15,239 nucleotides of DNA. Origin: an uncultured Caulobacteraceae bacterium. Lineage in GTDB: Bacteria; Pseudomonadota; Alphaproteobacteria; Caulobacterales; Caulobacteraceae. Below the pieces are notes generated by a model. The model was not told the DNA's origin. It searched no databases and saw nothing but the letters and a program-made list of their open reading frames with translations. Shown here piece by piece: positions 1 to 6,322 of the stretch (positions are counted from its first letter, which is position 1; each line of letters opens with the position of its first letter). A program made the translations under genes and the position numbers. Location of the stretch: assembly GCA_946480495.1 (NCBI GenBank), contig CAMLKO010000008.1, positions 1 to 15,239 of the forward strand. Reading direction: 5' to 3'.

Positions 1-775
1 TGATCGGCGCCTCGACCATGTCGAGCCCCGAGGCGCGGTGCATGAAGGCGGGCGGGCCGAACGCGGGCTCGCCGGGCAGGCCCGCATAGACGAAGATGCT
101 CTTCTGGAAGCCGATAGGGTGGCTATAGCTCGCCGAGAGCTCCATGAAGAGGTCGTGCGGGTGCTGGCGGTCGATGATCGGATCGACGCCATTGGCCGTT
201 TCGCCGACCGCCATAATGAGCGGATAGCCGCTCTTCCCCATGAAGGGGTCGGGGCTGAGCATGGCGCGCAGGCCCAGCTTCCCGCCGCCCAGAGGCCGCT
301 GCGCCATCACGCCGACCATGCCGCTTAGAAAGGCCTTTTCGCCGCCGCGCGGCCCGCCCTGGTCGGTGTAGGCCAGATTCAGCAGCGCATGGCTCATGAT
401 CATCCAGTCGCCGGTCATCACGTGAATGCCGCCCATCGGAGACGCGTTAGGAACCCAACTGGTGCCGGAGCCGTCGCGGTAGCCTTCGTACTGCCCAAGC
501 GCACTCTGGGGGATGTGGATCATCGGCATGCCTTCGTGACCGGCTTGGTCGCCCATCGGCATGTCCATGTTGCGGTGGTCGATCTCCGGCATGTCCATGT
601 CCATGCCGCCTGGGCCATGGACCATGGCGCTGTCGTCCATCGCGCCGTGGTCGGGCGGCGGCTGGTCCTGGGTCGGGGCGGGATGCTCCATGCCCGGCAT
701 GTCGCCCATGTCCTGGGCGAAGGCGGGGGAGGCGAGGGCGGCGGCGAGGATGAGCGGGGGGAGGAGGTTACGCAT
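1..775 (-). CDS. Secreted Met/His-rich probable outer-membrane protein, copper-linked (partial, C-terminus missing)
   Basis: The first 258 residues are visible and the frame is open to the left edge. A signal peptide (about residues 1-20, ending ASPAFA before Gln21) fixes the start. Residues 23-87 hold 13 Met and 6 His in motifs such as MGDMPGM and MDMDMP, as in copper-binding leaders of CopB/PcoB-type proteins. From about residue 115 comes a Gly- and aromatic-rich region with motifs I recall from an uncharacterised family near copper-resistance genes (DRQHPHDLFMEL, GLPGEPAFGPPAFMHR), probably an outer-membrane beta-barrel. The promoter directly upstream carries a CsoR-type operator, supporting copper induction. 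No strong Shine-Dalgarno sequence is present, only AGG four bases before the ATG. A role in periplasmic or outer-membrane copper handling is inferred; the molecular activity is unknown. Confidence 0.82.
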   Translation of the reverse strand, partial: MRNLLPPLILAAALASPAFAQDMGDMPGMEHPAPTQDQPPPDHGAMDDSAMVHGPGGMDMDMPEIDHRNMDMPMGDQAGHEGMPMIHIPQSALGQYEGYRDGSGTSWVPNASPMGGIHVMTGDWMIMSHALLNLAYTDQGGPRGGEKAFLSGMVGVMAQRPLGGGKLGLRAMLSPDPFMGKSGYPLIMAVGETANGVDPIIDRQHPHDLFMELSASYSHPIGFQKSIFVYAGLPGEPAFGPPAFMHRASGLDMVEAPI

Positions 776-783
776 GCGGCCTG

Positions 784-810
784 CTTATATACCCCATGGG
801 GGTATGTCAA
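784..810 (-). promoter_or_regulatory. Promoter of the Met-rich copper-linked gene
   Basis: On the minus strand a perfect -35 hexamer TTGACA (810-805) is followed, after a short 15-base spacer, by TATAAG (789-784), a 5/6 match to the -10 consensus. The -35 box abuts the stop codon of the upstream GNAT gene (811-813), so the copper-linked gene has its own promoter although it lies on the same strand. Transcription would start at about 777-778, only a few bases before the ATG at 775, so the mRNA may be leaderless or nearly so. The exact -10 is uncertain, because overlapping TATATA is also possible. Confidence 0.6.
789..805. promoter_or_regulatory. CsoR-type copper-responsive operator
   Basis: The sequence ATACCCC-ATG-GGGGTAT is a perfect 7-base inverted repeat around a 3-base centre. 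It fits the TACCCC-N-GGGGTA class of operators bound by CsoR/RcnR-family repressors, which release DNA when they bind Cu(I). It lies between the -35 and -10 elements, where a bound repressor would block RNA polymerase. No csoR gene is in the window, so the cognate regulator is inferred. Confidence 0.7.
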
Positions 811-1365
811 TCAGGACCCGCGCAGCTCCAGCCCGCCGCCGTCCGGAAGTGTTTCCGCGCCGCCGTTCAGCGGCCGCTGCATGAAGACGATGTCGACCCA
901 GCGGCCGTGCTTGAAGCCGACGGCGGGCATCACGCCCTTGGTCTCGAAGCCCAGCGCGCGGTGCAGGCCGATCGAGCCCTGGTTGGCGCTGTCGCCGATC
1001 ACCGCGCAGATCTGCCGCAGTCCCAGCGCCTCGCAGGCGTCGATCACCTTCAGCAACACCGCCTTGCCCAGCCCCTGGCCCTTGAAGCCGGGCGCCACAT
1101 AGACGCTGTCCTCGACCGTGAAGCGGTAGGCGGCCCGAAGGCGGAACGGCGCCGCGTAGGCCAGCGCCGCGACCTGCCCCTCGACCTCGGCGACCACGTA
1201 GGGCAGCCCGCGATCCGTCACCGCCTTCAGCCGCGCGGCCATCTCCTGCGGTGACGGCGCGGCCTCCTCGAAGGTGCCAAAGCCGTGCAGGCAGGCGTCG
1301 CCGTAGATGATGGCGAGCGCCTGTGCGTCGGCGGATGTGGCCGCCCGGACAATCACGTTTCCCAT
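811..1365 (-). CDS. GNAT N-acetyltransferase, phosphinothricin/methionine sulfoximine acetyltransferase family
   Basis: The 184-residue product matches the Pat/Bar/MddA branch of the GNAT superfamily, which transfers acetyl from acetyl-CoA to the amino group of phosphinothricin, methionine sulfoximine or related amino acids. The acetyl-CoA loop is GFKGQGLGK (93-101). Family motifs include RFTVEDSVYV (81-90, with Glu85), AVIGDSANQGSIGLHRALGF (121-140) and VGFKHGRWVDIVFMQR (149-164). The start at 1365 is preferred over longer in-frame extensions because GGAG lies five bases upstream and the family N-terminus (IVRAATSADA) begins here. It overlaps the end of ptrB by 13 bases, suggesting translational coupling. 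The natural substrate cannot be read from sequence; amino-acid or sulfoximine detoxification is a family-based guess. Confidence 0.88.
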   Translation of the reverse strand: MGNVIVRAATSADAQALAIIYGDACLHGFGTFEEAAPSPQEMAARLKAVTDRGLPYVVAEVEGQVAALAYAAPFRLRAAYRFTVEDSVYVAPGFKGQGLGKAVLLKVIDACEALGLRQICAVIGDSANQGSIGLHRALGFETKGVMPAVGFKHGRWVDIVFMQRPLNGGAETLPDGGGLELRGS

Positions 1366-3437
1366 CCCCGCTCCACGGCCCAGATGGCGAAAGCGTAGTC
1401 GAAAGCGATCTCCTTGAGGAAGTCGAACCGTCCCGAGGCGCCGGCGTGGCCGGCTTCCATGTTGATCTTGAGCAGGACCGGGGCGCCGCTTGTCGTGTTC
1501 TCGCGCAGCTTCGCGACCCACTTCTCCGGCTCCCAGTAGGTGACGCGCGGGTCCGACAGGCCGCCCGTCGCCAGGATCGCGGGATATGATTTTGGCCCGA
1601 CGTTGTCGTAGGGGCTGTAGCTGGCGATGTAGTCATAGGCGCCGGGGTCGGTGATCGGATCGCCCCACTCGGGCCACTCGGCGGGCGTCAGCGGCAACGT
1701 CGTGTCGCTCATGGTGTTGAGCACATCGACGAAGGGCACCGAGGCGATGATCCCGGCCCATAGCTCGGGGCGCATGTTGGCGACCGCGCCCATCAGCAGG
1801 CCCCCGGCCGAGCCGCCGTAGGCCACGATCCTCCCGCCGCTCGTATAGCCCTCCGCGACCAGATGGTCGGCGCAGGCGATGAAGTCGCTGAAGGTGTTGG
1901 TCTTCTTCTCCTTGCGCCCGTCGAGGAACCAGCCCCAGCCCTTCTCCGAGCCGCCGCGCGGGCAGGCCGTCGCCCAGATCCAGCCGCGGTCCACCAGGCT
2001 GAGGTTGCGGATCGAAAACCCCGGCTCCTGCGCCATCCCGTACGATCCGTAGCCGTAGAGGAGGAGCGGGGCCGATCCGTCCAGCGGCGCATCCTTCCGC
2101 ATCAGCACGAAGATCGGGACCTGCGCCCCGTCGCCCGCCGTCGCGTTCAGCCGCCGGGTCACGTAGTTCGCCGGGTCGTGGCCGGAGGGTATCTCCTGCG
2201 TCTTGCGCAGCGTCCGCTCGCCGCTCGCCATGTCGTAGTCGAACCACTGCCGCGGCGTGGTCATCGAGGTGTAGACGAACCGCGTGAGCGTGGTGTCGTA
2301 CTCGTAGCCGCCCTCGAGCCCCAGCGCGTAGGCCTCCTCATCGAAGCCGACGGCATGCTCCTCGCCGCCGCGCCGCGTGACCACGATCCGGTTCAGCGCA
2401 TCGGCCTTCTCCAGCCGCACGAAGAAGTCCTTGTAGGCCCGCATCCCGGCGATCAGCCGCCCCGGTTCGTGCGCGATCCACTCCCGCCAGCCAGCCTTGC
2501 CGGGGTTCGCCTCCTCGGCCGTCATCAGCTTCCAGTCCACCGCGCCGTCGGCGTTGGTGCGGATCACGAAGCGGCCGTCCCAGTGGTCGACGTCGTAGCG
2601 GACGCCGTCGCGCCTGGGCTCCATCACCCTGGGCATGGCCGTGGGATCGGAGGCGGGGATCAGGTGGACCTCGCTGGTTTCCTGGTTGCCGCAGCCGATG
2701 ACGATCCACTGGTCGGACGACAGCGTGTGCACGCCGATGAAGAAGCCCTCGTCCTTCTCCTCGTAGATCAGCACGTCGTCGCCGGCGCTGCCGCCCACCG
2801 GCCGCCGGAAGACCTTCACCGGCCGGCCGTTCTCGTCGCGCAGGATCCAGAACAGGAAGCGGCTGTCGGGCGACCAGCAGAAATCGTAGGCGCTTTCGAT
2901 CGCCTCGCCGACCGCGGCCCCGGTCGCCAGCTCCCTGACGTGGATGCGATAGACCTCCGAGCCCTGCTCATCGACCGCCCAGGCGAACAGCCGATGGTCC
3001 GGCGAGTGATCGGCGCTGCCCACCTGGTAGTAGGGCTTGCCCTTGGCCTCGACCGGCTCGTCCAGCAGCACCTCTTCGGCCCCGCCGCCGCGCGGCTTTC
3101 GCGCATGCACCGGATGCTCCGCGCCGGTCTCGTAGCGGACGTAGTACTCCCACGGACCGTCGGGCGCGGGGACGGAGGAGTCGTCCTCCTTGATCCGCCC
3201 CTTCATCTCCGCGAACAGCTGCGTTTGCAGCGCCTTCGTCGAGGCCAGCATGGCGGCGGTGTAGGCGTTCTCCGCCGTCAGGTGCTCGCGGACGTCGGCC
3301 TTCAGGACGGAGGGGTCGCGCAGCACCTTCTGCCAGTTGTCGTCCTTCATCCAGGCGTAGTCGTCGACGCGCACCCGGCCCAGCTGTTCGATCCGTTTCG
3401 GCTCCTTGCGGGCGACGGGCGGGGCGGGAAGCGGCAT
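1353..3437 (-). CDS. ptrB: Oligopeptidase B, S9 family serine peptidase
   Basis: At 694 residues it is close to E. coli PtrB (about 686). An N-terminal seven-bladed propeller spans roughly residues 10-410 and the alpha/beta-hydrolase domain roughly 470-690. The catalytic triad is visible as Ser543 in GGSAGG, Asp629 in LSDPRV and His664 in EAGHAG, spaced as in the family. Oligopeptidase B is cytoplasmic and cleaves short peptides after Arg or Lys; no signal peptide is seen here. In the substrate pocket, the stretch equivalent to enterobacterial EFEEWG reads EWPEWG (587-592), so one of the two acidic residues usually tied to basic P1 specificity is Pro589. GAGG lies seven bases before the ATG. 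The gene heads a minus-strand unit with the overlapping GNAT gene, and its start faces the trypsin-like protease gene across 109 bases. Confidence 0.93.
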   Translation of the reverse strand: MPLPAPPVARKEPKRIEQLGRVRVDDYAWMKDDNWQKVLRDPSVLKADVREHLTAENAYTAAMLASTKALQTQLFAEMKGRIKEDDSSVPAPDGPWEYYVRYETGAEHPVHARKPRGGGAEEVLLDEPVEAKGKPYYQVGSADHSPDHRLFAWAVDEQGSEVYRIHVRELATGAAVGEAIESAYDFCWSPDSRFLFWILRDENGRPVKVFRRPVGGSAGDDVLIYEEKDEGFFIGVHTLSSDQWIVIGCGNQETSEVHLIPASDPTAMPRVMEPRRDGVRYDVDHWDGRFVIRTNADGAVDWKLMTAEEANPGKAGWREWIAHEPGRLIAGMRAYKDFFVRLEKADALNRIVVTRRGGEEHAVGFDEEAYALGLEGGYEYDTTLTRFVYTSMTTPRQWFDYDMASGERTLRKTQEIPSGHDPANYVTRRLNATAGDGAQVPIFVLMRKDAPLDGSAPLLLYGYGSYGMAQEPGFSIRNLSLVDRGWIWATACPRGGSEKGWGWFLDGRKEKKTNTFSDFIACADHLVAEGYTSGGRIVAYGGSAGGLLMGAVANMRPELWAGIIASVPFVDVLNTMSDTTLPLTPAEWPEWGDPITDPGAYDYIASYSPYDNVGPKSYPAILATGGLSDPRVTYWEPEKWVAKLRENTTSGAPVLLKINMEAGHAGASGRFDFLKEIAFDYAFAIWAVERGWET

Positions 3438-3546
3438 TCGAAAACCTCATGGTGCGACAAGGGGGCAACTTGTTTGGCCCGGCGTCTGCGGTCAAATGGG
3501 CCTTCGGGAATCGGGGTCCCAGACCCACAACAAAGAGTAGGCGTCG

Positions 3547-4380
3547 ATGGCCGTCGACCTCTCCGTCGACATGATCAAGGCCACCGTGCAGATCGAGCAG
3601 CCGCATGCCGATGGCACGCGGACGGTCGGCACAGGTTTCCTCATGAGCGATCCCACGCCGGACGGCCGTCCGCGAATCGTGCTGGTGACCGCCGCCCACG
3701 TCTTCGACACCATGCCGGCCGAGCAGGCCCGCATCGGCTACCGCCTGCAGGGCGCTGACGGCGGCTGGCGCTACAGCCCGCAGCCCTTCGTCATCCGCGG
3801 CGCCAAGGGCCAGCCGAAGTGGACCAAGCACCCCACGCGCGACGTGGCGGTGATGGAGGTCCAGGCTCCGCCCGAGTTCGCCAAGGCCGCCATCCCGCTG
3901 AACTGGCTGGCCAGCGACGACACCTTCAACCGCTACGGCGTCGAGCCGGGCGACGAGATGGAGGCGCTGGGCTACCCATTGGGGCTGGCCGCCAACCAGG
4001 CGGGCTTTCCGATCCTGCGCTCGGGGCGCGTGGCGTCCTATCCGCTGGCGCCGTCGGCGGAGTTTCCGACCTTCCTGCTCGACTTCACCGTCTTCCCGGG
4101 CAACTCCGGCGGGCCGGTCTATATCGACCAGCGCGACCGCAAGACCCACAGCCCCGACCAGCCCGCCGACGCCCAGTTCATCGCCGGCATCCTGACCCAG
4201 CAGGTCGAGCTTTCGGGCGACCGCCTGGAGATCGGCATCGTCACCCACGCCCGCTACATCCGCGAGGCGGTCGAGATGCTCGACGGCCACATGCCCGCGC
4301 CCGTGGACGTGGCTGAAACCGAGCCTGAGATTCAGGGCGCCAAGGCCACCTCGGCGCTGGCGCTCGGACAGCCACGCTAG
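3547..4380 (+). CDS. Trypsin-like (S1-fold) serine protease, no signal peptide
   Basis: The 277-residue product has the chymotrypsin-fold triad: His51 in VTAAHVF, Asp99 in TRDVAVMEV and Ser187 in GNSGGPVY. The glycine-rich oxyanion-hole region and a preceding hydrophobic strand (FLLDFTVF) fit V8/trypsin-like peptidases. No signal peptide, membrane segment or PDZ domain is visible, so it differs from DegP/HtrA proteases and may act in the cytoplasm or leave by another route. The tail from about residue 255 is Ala/Pro/Glu-rich and probably disordered. A weak AGAG precedes the start at 3547; Met9 is a possible alternative. It diverges from ptrB. Its stop codon is two bases upstream of the -35 of the csbD-like gene. 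The substrate is unknown. Confidence 0.88.
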   Translation: MAVDLSVDMIKATVQIEQPHADGTRTVGTGFLMSDPTPDGRPRIVLVTAAHVFDTMPAEQARIGYRLQGADGGWRYSPQPFVIRGAKGQPKWTKHPTRDVAVMEVQAPPEFAKAAIPLNWLASDDTFNRYGVEPGDEMEALGYPLGLAANQAGFPILRSGRVASYPLAPSAEFPTFLLDFTVFPGNSGGPVYIDQRDRKTHSPDQPADAQFIAGILTQQVELSGDRLEIGIVTHARYIREAVEMLDGHMPAPVDVAETEPEIQGAKATSALALGQPR

Positions 4381-4382
4381 TA

Positions 4383-4407
4383 GGAACGCGACCGGCGCGA
4401 CCTCGTT
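4383..4407 (+). promoter_or_regulatory. EcfG/SigT-type general stress response promoter for the csbD-like gene
   Basis: GGAAC (4383-4387), 16 bases, then CGTT (4404-4407) matches the alphaproteobacterial EcfG (SigT in Caulobacter) consensus GGAAC-N16/17-CGTT exactly. The downstream ATG is at 4436, giving an expected leader of about 20-25 bases that includes a strong ribosome binding site. Proteins of the CsbD family are typical stress-regulon members, which supports the assignment. Confidence 0.8.
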
Positions 4408-4435
4408 ATCTCCTTGATCGAAAAAGGAGATCACC

Positions 4436-4618
4436 ATGAGCACCAATCGTGTGGAAGGCGCTATCCGCAAGGGTAAGGGCGCCGTGAAGCAGGGCGTCGG
4501 CCGCGCCGCCGGCGACGAACGGATGGAAGCCGAAGGCGCCGCCGAAAAGAACGCCGGCAAGGTCCAGAACGCGGTCGGCCGCGCGCAGGACAAGATCGGC
4601 AACGCCATCAAGCACTGA
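4436..4618 (+). CDS. CsbD family general stress protein
   Basis: This 60-residue, Gly/Ala/Lys-rich hydrophilic protein has the CsbD-family pattern: an N-terminal NRVEGAIRKGKGAVKQGVG block, a central DERMEAEG segment and a second helical repeat with GKVQNAVGRAQDKIGNA. CsbD proteins are small, abundant and stress-induced, with no established biochemical activity. The start is fixed by AAGGAG seven bases upstream of the ATG. The gene sits between an EcfG-type promoter and an intrinsic terminator, so it is probably a single-gene unit under the general stress response. Confidence 0.93.
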   Translation: MSTNRVEGAIRKGKGAVKQGVGRAAGDERMEAEGAAEKNAGKVQNAVGRAQDKIGNAIKH

Positions 4619-4644
4619 GCCCTCTAAAGGCTCCCCGAGAAGAC

Positions 4645-4672
4645 GGCCGTCCGCCATCGCGGGCGGCCTTTT
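4645..4672 (+). terminator. Rho-independent terminator after the csbD-like gene
   Basis: A 10-base-pair GC-rich stem (4645-4654 with 4659-4668, one G-U pair) closes a CATC tetraloop and is followed by TTTT. It starts 26 bases after the csbD-like stop and lies just beyond the stop of the convergent lipoprotein gene. It lacks a U-tract in the minus direction, so it works best for the plus strand. Confidence 0.85.
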
Positions 4673-4676
4673 CGCG

Positions 4677-5237
4677 TCAGGCCGCGGGCTTCAGGTCGAC
4701 GCTGTAGATATGCCAGTGGCGCTGCTCGGTCGTGGAGCCCGGCACGTCGTTGACCCGCCGCAGGACGACCGTTCCCGCGAGCTTTTCCGCCGCCCTGCTC
4801 TTGAGTGTTGCGGCGACCTTCACCGGGATCTCGATATAGCTGGACCCGGCCGCGCCCTCCTGCTGGCCGGGCTTGCCGACGGTGGGTTCATAGGTCGCGT
4901 ACCTGTCGCGCTGGCGGGCGAGGTCGTCCTTGCCGGGCGCGTTGCTGCCCCACAGCGCCAGCGCCATCGCGTACTGCTTCGCGCCGAGCAGGGCGAAATA
5001 CTCGCGCGCCACCTCGGCCGCCGCCTCGGGCGTGACCTCGTCCGCGGGCGTCGGCGTCTCCGCGGCCGGCGGGGCGGGCTGAACGGGCGCGGGCGCAGGG
5101 GGAGCCGGGGCGGGGGTCTGCGCGGGCGCCGTGGCCGGAGCCGGTTCGGGCGCCGGCGGGGCGGCCTCGTTCGCCTCGGGGCCACAGGAAGCGAGCAGCA
5201 GGCTCGCGGCGATGAGGGTGGGGATGCGCGAATCCAT
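4677..5237 (-). CDS. Pro/Ala-rich lipoprotein of unknown function
   Basis: The 186-residue product begins with a short lipoprotein signal ending in the lipobox LLASC, with Cys18 as the predicted lipidation site. Residues 22-70 form a Pro/Ala/Glu-rich, probably disordered linker. The remainder is a compact domain of about 110 residues (AREYFALLGAKQYAMALALW near its start, WHIYSVDL near its end) that could be an NTF2-like fold; I do not recognise a named family. The start at 5237 is chosen because GGAGG lies 11 bases upstream and gives a proper signal; an in-frame ATG six codons earlier lacks a ribosome site. It is transcribed divergently from msrC and convergently with the csbD-like gene. Confidence 0.8.
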   Translation of the reverse strand: MDSRIPTLIAASLLLASCGPEANEAAPPAPEPAPATAPAQTPAPAPPAPAPVQPAPPAAETPTPADEVTPEAAAEVAREYFALLGAKQYAMALALWGSNAPGKDDLARQRDRYATYEPTVGKPGQQEGAAGSSYIEIPVKVAATLKSRAAEKLAGTVVLRRVNDVPGSTTEQRHWHIYSVDLKPAA

Positions 5238-5309
5238 GGCCAAGCTTACCTCCATCGGCTCTGGGCGCCAGCGCTGGACGACGGGGCCTTGCCATCCTAT
5301 CGCTGGCCG

Positions 5310-5807
5310 ATGGCCGAAGCCTTCAACGAGAAAATCCTGCCGGGCGAGAAGGATGCGCGCTACCGCGAGGTGGCCGCCGAGATCGCCTCGGTCCTGGAAG
5401 GCGAGCGCAACCTGACCGCCCGCATGGCGACGCTCGCCTCGATGCTGGCGAACAGCTTCGACCACTACTTCTGGACCGGCTTCTACCTGGTCGATCCCGA
5501 CAAGCCCGATGAGCTGGTCGTGGGGCCCTACCAGGGCACGCTGGGATGCCTGCGCATCGCCTTTGGCCGCGGCGTCTGCGGGACGGCGGCGGCGACCCGC
5601 CAGACGCAGGTCGTGCCCGACGTGAGCGCCTTCCCCGGCCACATCGCCTGCGACAGCCGCTCGCAAAGCGAGGTCGTCGTCCCGGTGCTGGGCCCGTCCG
5701 GCGACCTCATCGCCGTGCTCGATGTCGATTCCGACCGTCCCGCCGCCTTCGACGAAACCGACGCCCGCTGGCTCGAAACCATCGTGACCGATAGCTTCGC
5801 CCGATGA
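5310..5807 (+). CDS. msrC: Free methionine-(R)-sulfoxide reductase (GAF domain)
   Basis: The 165-residue single GAF-domain protein matches fRMsr (E. coli MsrC/YebR), which reduces free methionine-R-sulfoxide to methionine in the cytoplasm using thioredoxin. All three functional cysteines are present: Cys80 (YQGTLGC), Cys90 (GRGVCG) and Cys114 (PGHIACD), each four residues before its E. coli counterpart (84, 94, 118). The core SRSQSEVVVPV and a C-terminal IAVLDVDSDRPAAFDE complete the fold. No clear ribosome site precedes the ATG at 5310, and an in-frame TTG lies seven codons upstream, so the start is moderately certain. Its stop overlaps the next start as ATGA, pointing to a two-gene operon with the flavin reductase. 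Confidence 0.92.
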   Translation: MAEAFNEKILPGEKDARYREVAAEIASVLEGERNLTARMATLASMLANSFDHYFWTGFYLVDPDKPDELVVGPYQGTLGCLRIAFGRGVCGTAAATRQTQVVPDVSAFPGHIACDSRSQSEVVVPVLGPSGDLIAVLDVDSDRPAAFDETDARWLETIVTDSFAR

Positions 5808-6322
5808 GCGGCATCCGCACCCTCGAGCTGCGCGGCGACCATGAAGCCGACGCCCGCGCCCTGCGCGACGCCTTCGGCTGCTTCACCACGGGCGTGACGG
5901 TGGTCACCGCCAGCGCGCCGGACGGATCGCCGGTGGGCTTCACCGCCAACTCCTTCGCCTCGGTCTCGCTCGATCCGCCGCTGGCGCTGGTCTGCGTCGA
6001 TCTCGCGGCCAACAGCCTGCCGGTGCTGGAGGCGGCCGGCGCCTTCGTCGTCAACGTGCTGCATGCGGGCCAGCAGGACATCGCGCGCCGCTTCACCCGC
6101 AAGGACGGCGACCGCTTCGCCGACACCGCCGTCGAGACCTGGCTCACCGGCGCGCCGGTGCTCACCGGCTGCATGGCCAACTTCGAGTGCGAGACCTACC
6201 AGGCGTTCGACGCGGGCGATCACCGCGTCTTCATCGGCCACGTGCGCAAGGTCCGCATGGACCCCGACCACGAGCCGCTGGTCTTCCTGCGCGGCGGCTA
6301 CTGCGGCGTGCGCACCGGCTGA
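5804..6322 (+). CDS. Flavin reductase-like FMN-binding domain protein
   Basis: The 172-residue product belongs to the HpaC/HsaB-type short flavin reductase family, which uses NAD(P)H to reduce FMN or FAD, often for a two-component monooxygenase. Family hallmarks are FTTGVTVVTA (27-36), the flavin-binding GFTANSFASVSLDPPL (45-60) and a C-terminal FLRGGYCG. The ATG overlaps the msrC stop by four bases, so translation is likely coupled. No oxygenase partner is in the window; supplying reduced flavin in oxidative-stress repair is a guess from context only. Its last 25 bases overlap the end of the convergent PQQ dehydrogenase gene. Confidence 0.88.
   Translation: MSGIRTLELRGDHEADARALRDAFGCFTTGVTVVTASAPDGSPVGFTANSFASVSLDPPLALVCVDLAANSLPVLEAAGAFVVNVLHAGQQDIARRFTRKDGDRFADTAVETWLTGAPVLTGCMANFECETYQAFDAGDHRVFIGHVRKVRMDPDHEPLVFLRGGYCGVRTG

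Noticed and set aside
1863..3758. A 631-codon open frame on the plus strand opposite ptrB
   Set aside because: It is antisense to a gene with a full catalytic triad, is rich in Arg, Ala, Val, Gly and His, and shows no domain. Long antisense frames are expected in such GC-rich coding DNA.
2968..4611. A 547-codon minus-strand frame opposite the trypsin-like protease and the csbD-like gene
   Set aside because: The plus-strand genes carry conserved motifs, a promoter and a terminator; the antisense product shows no recognisable domain.
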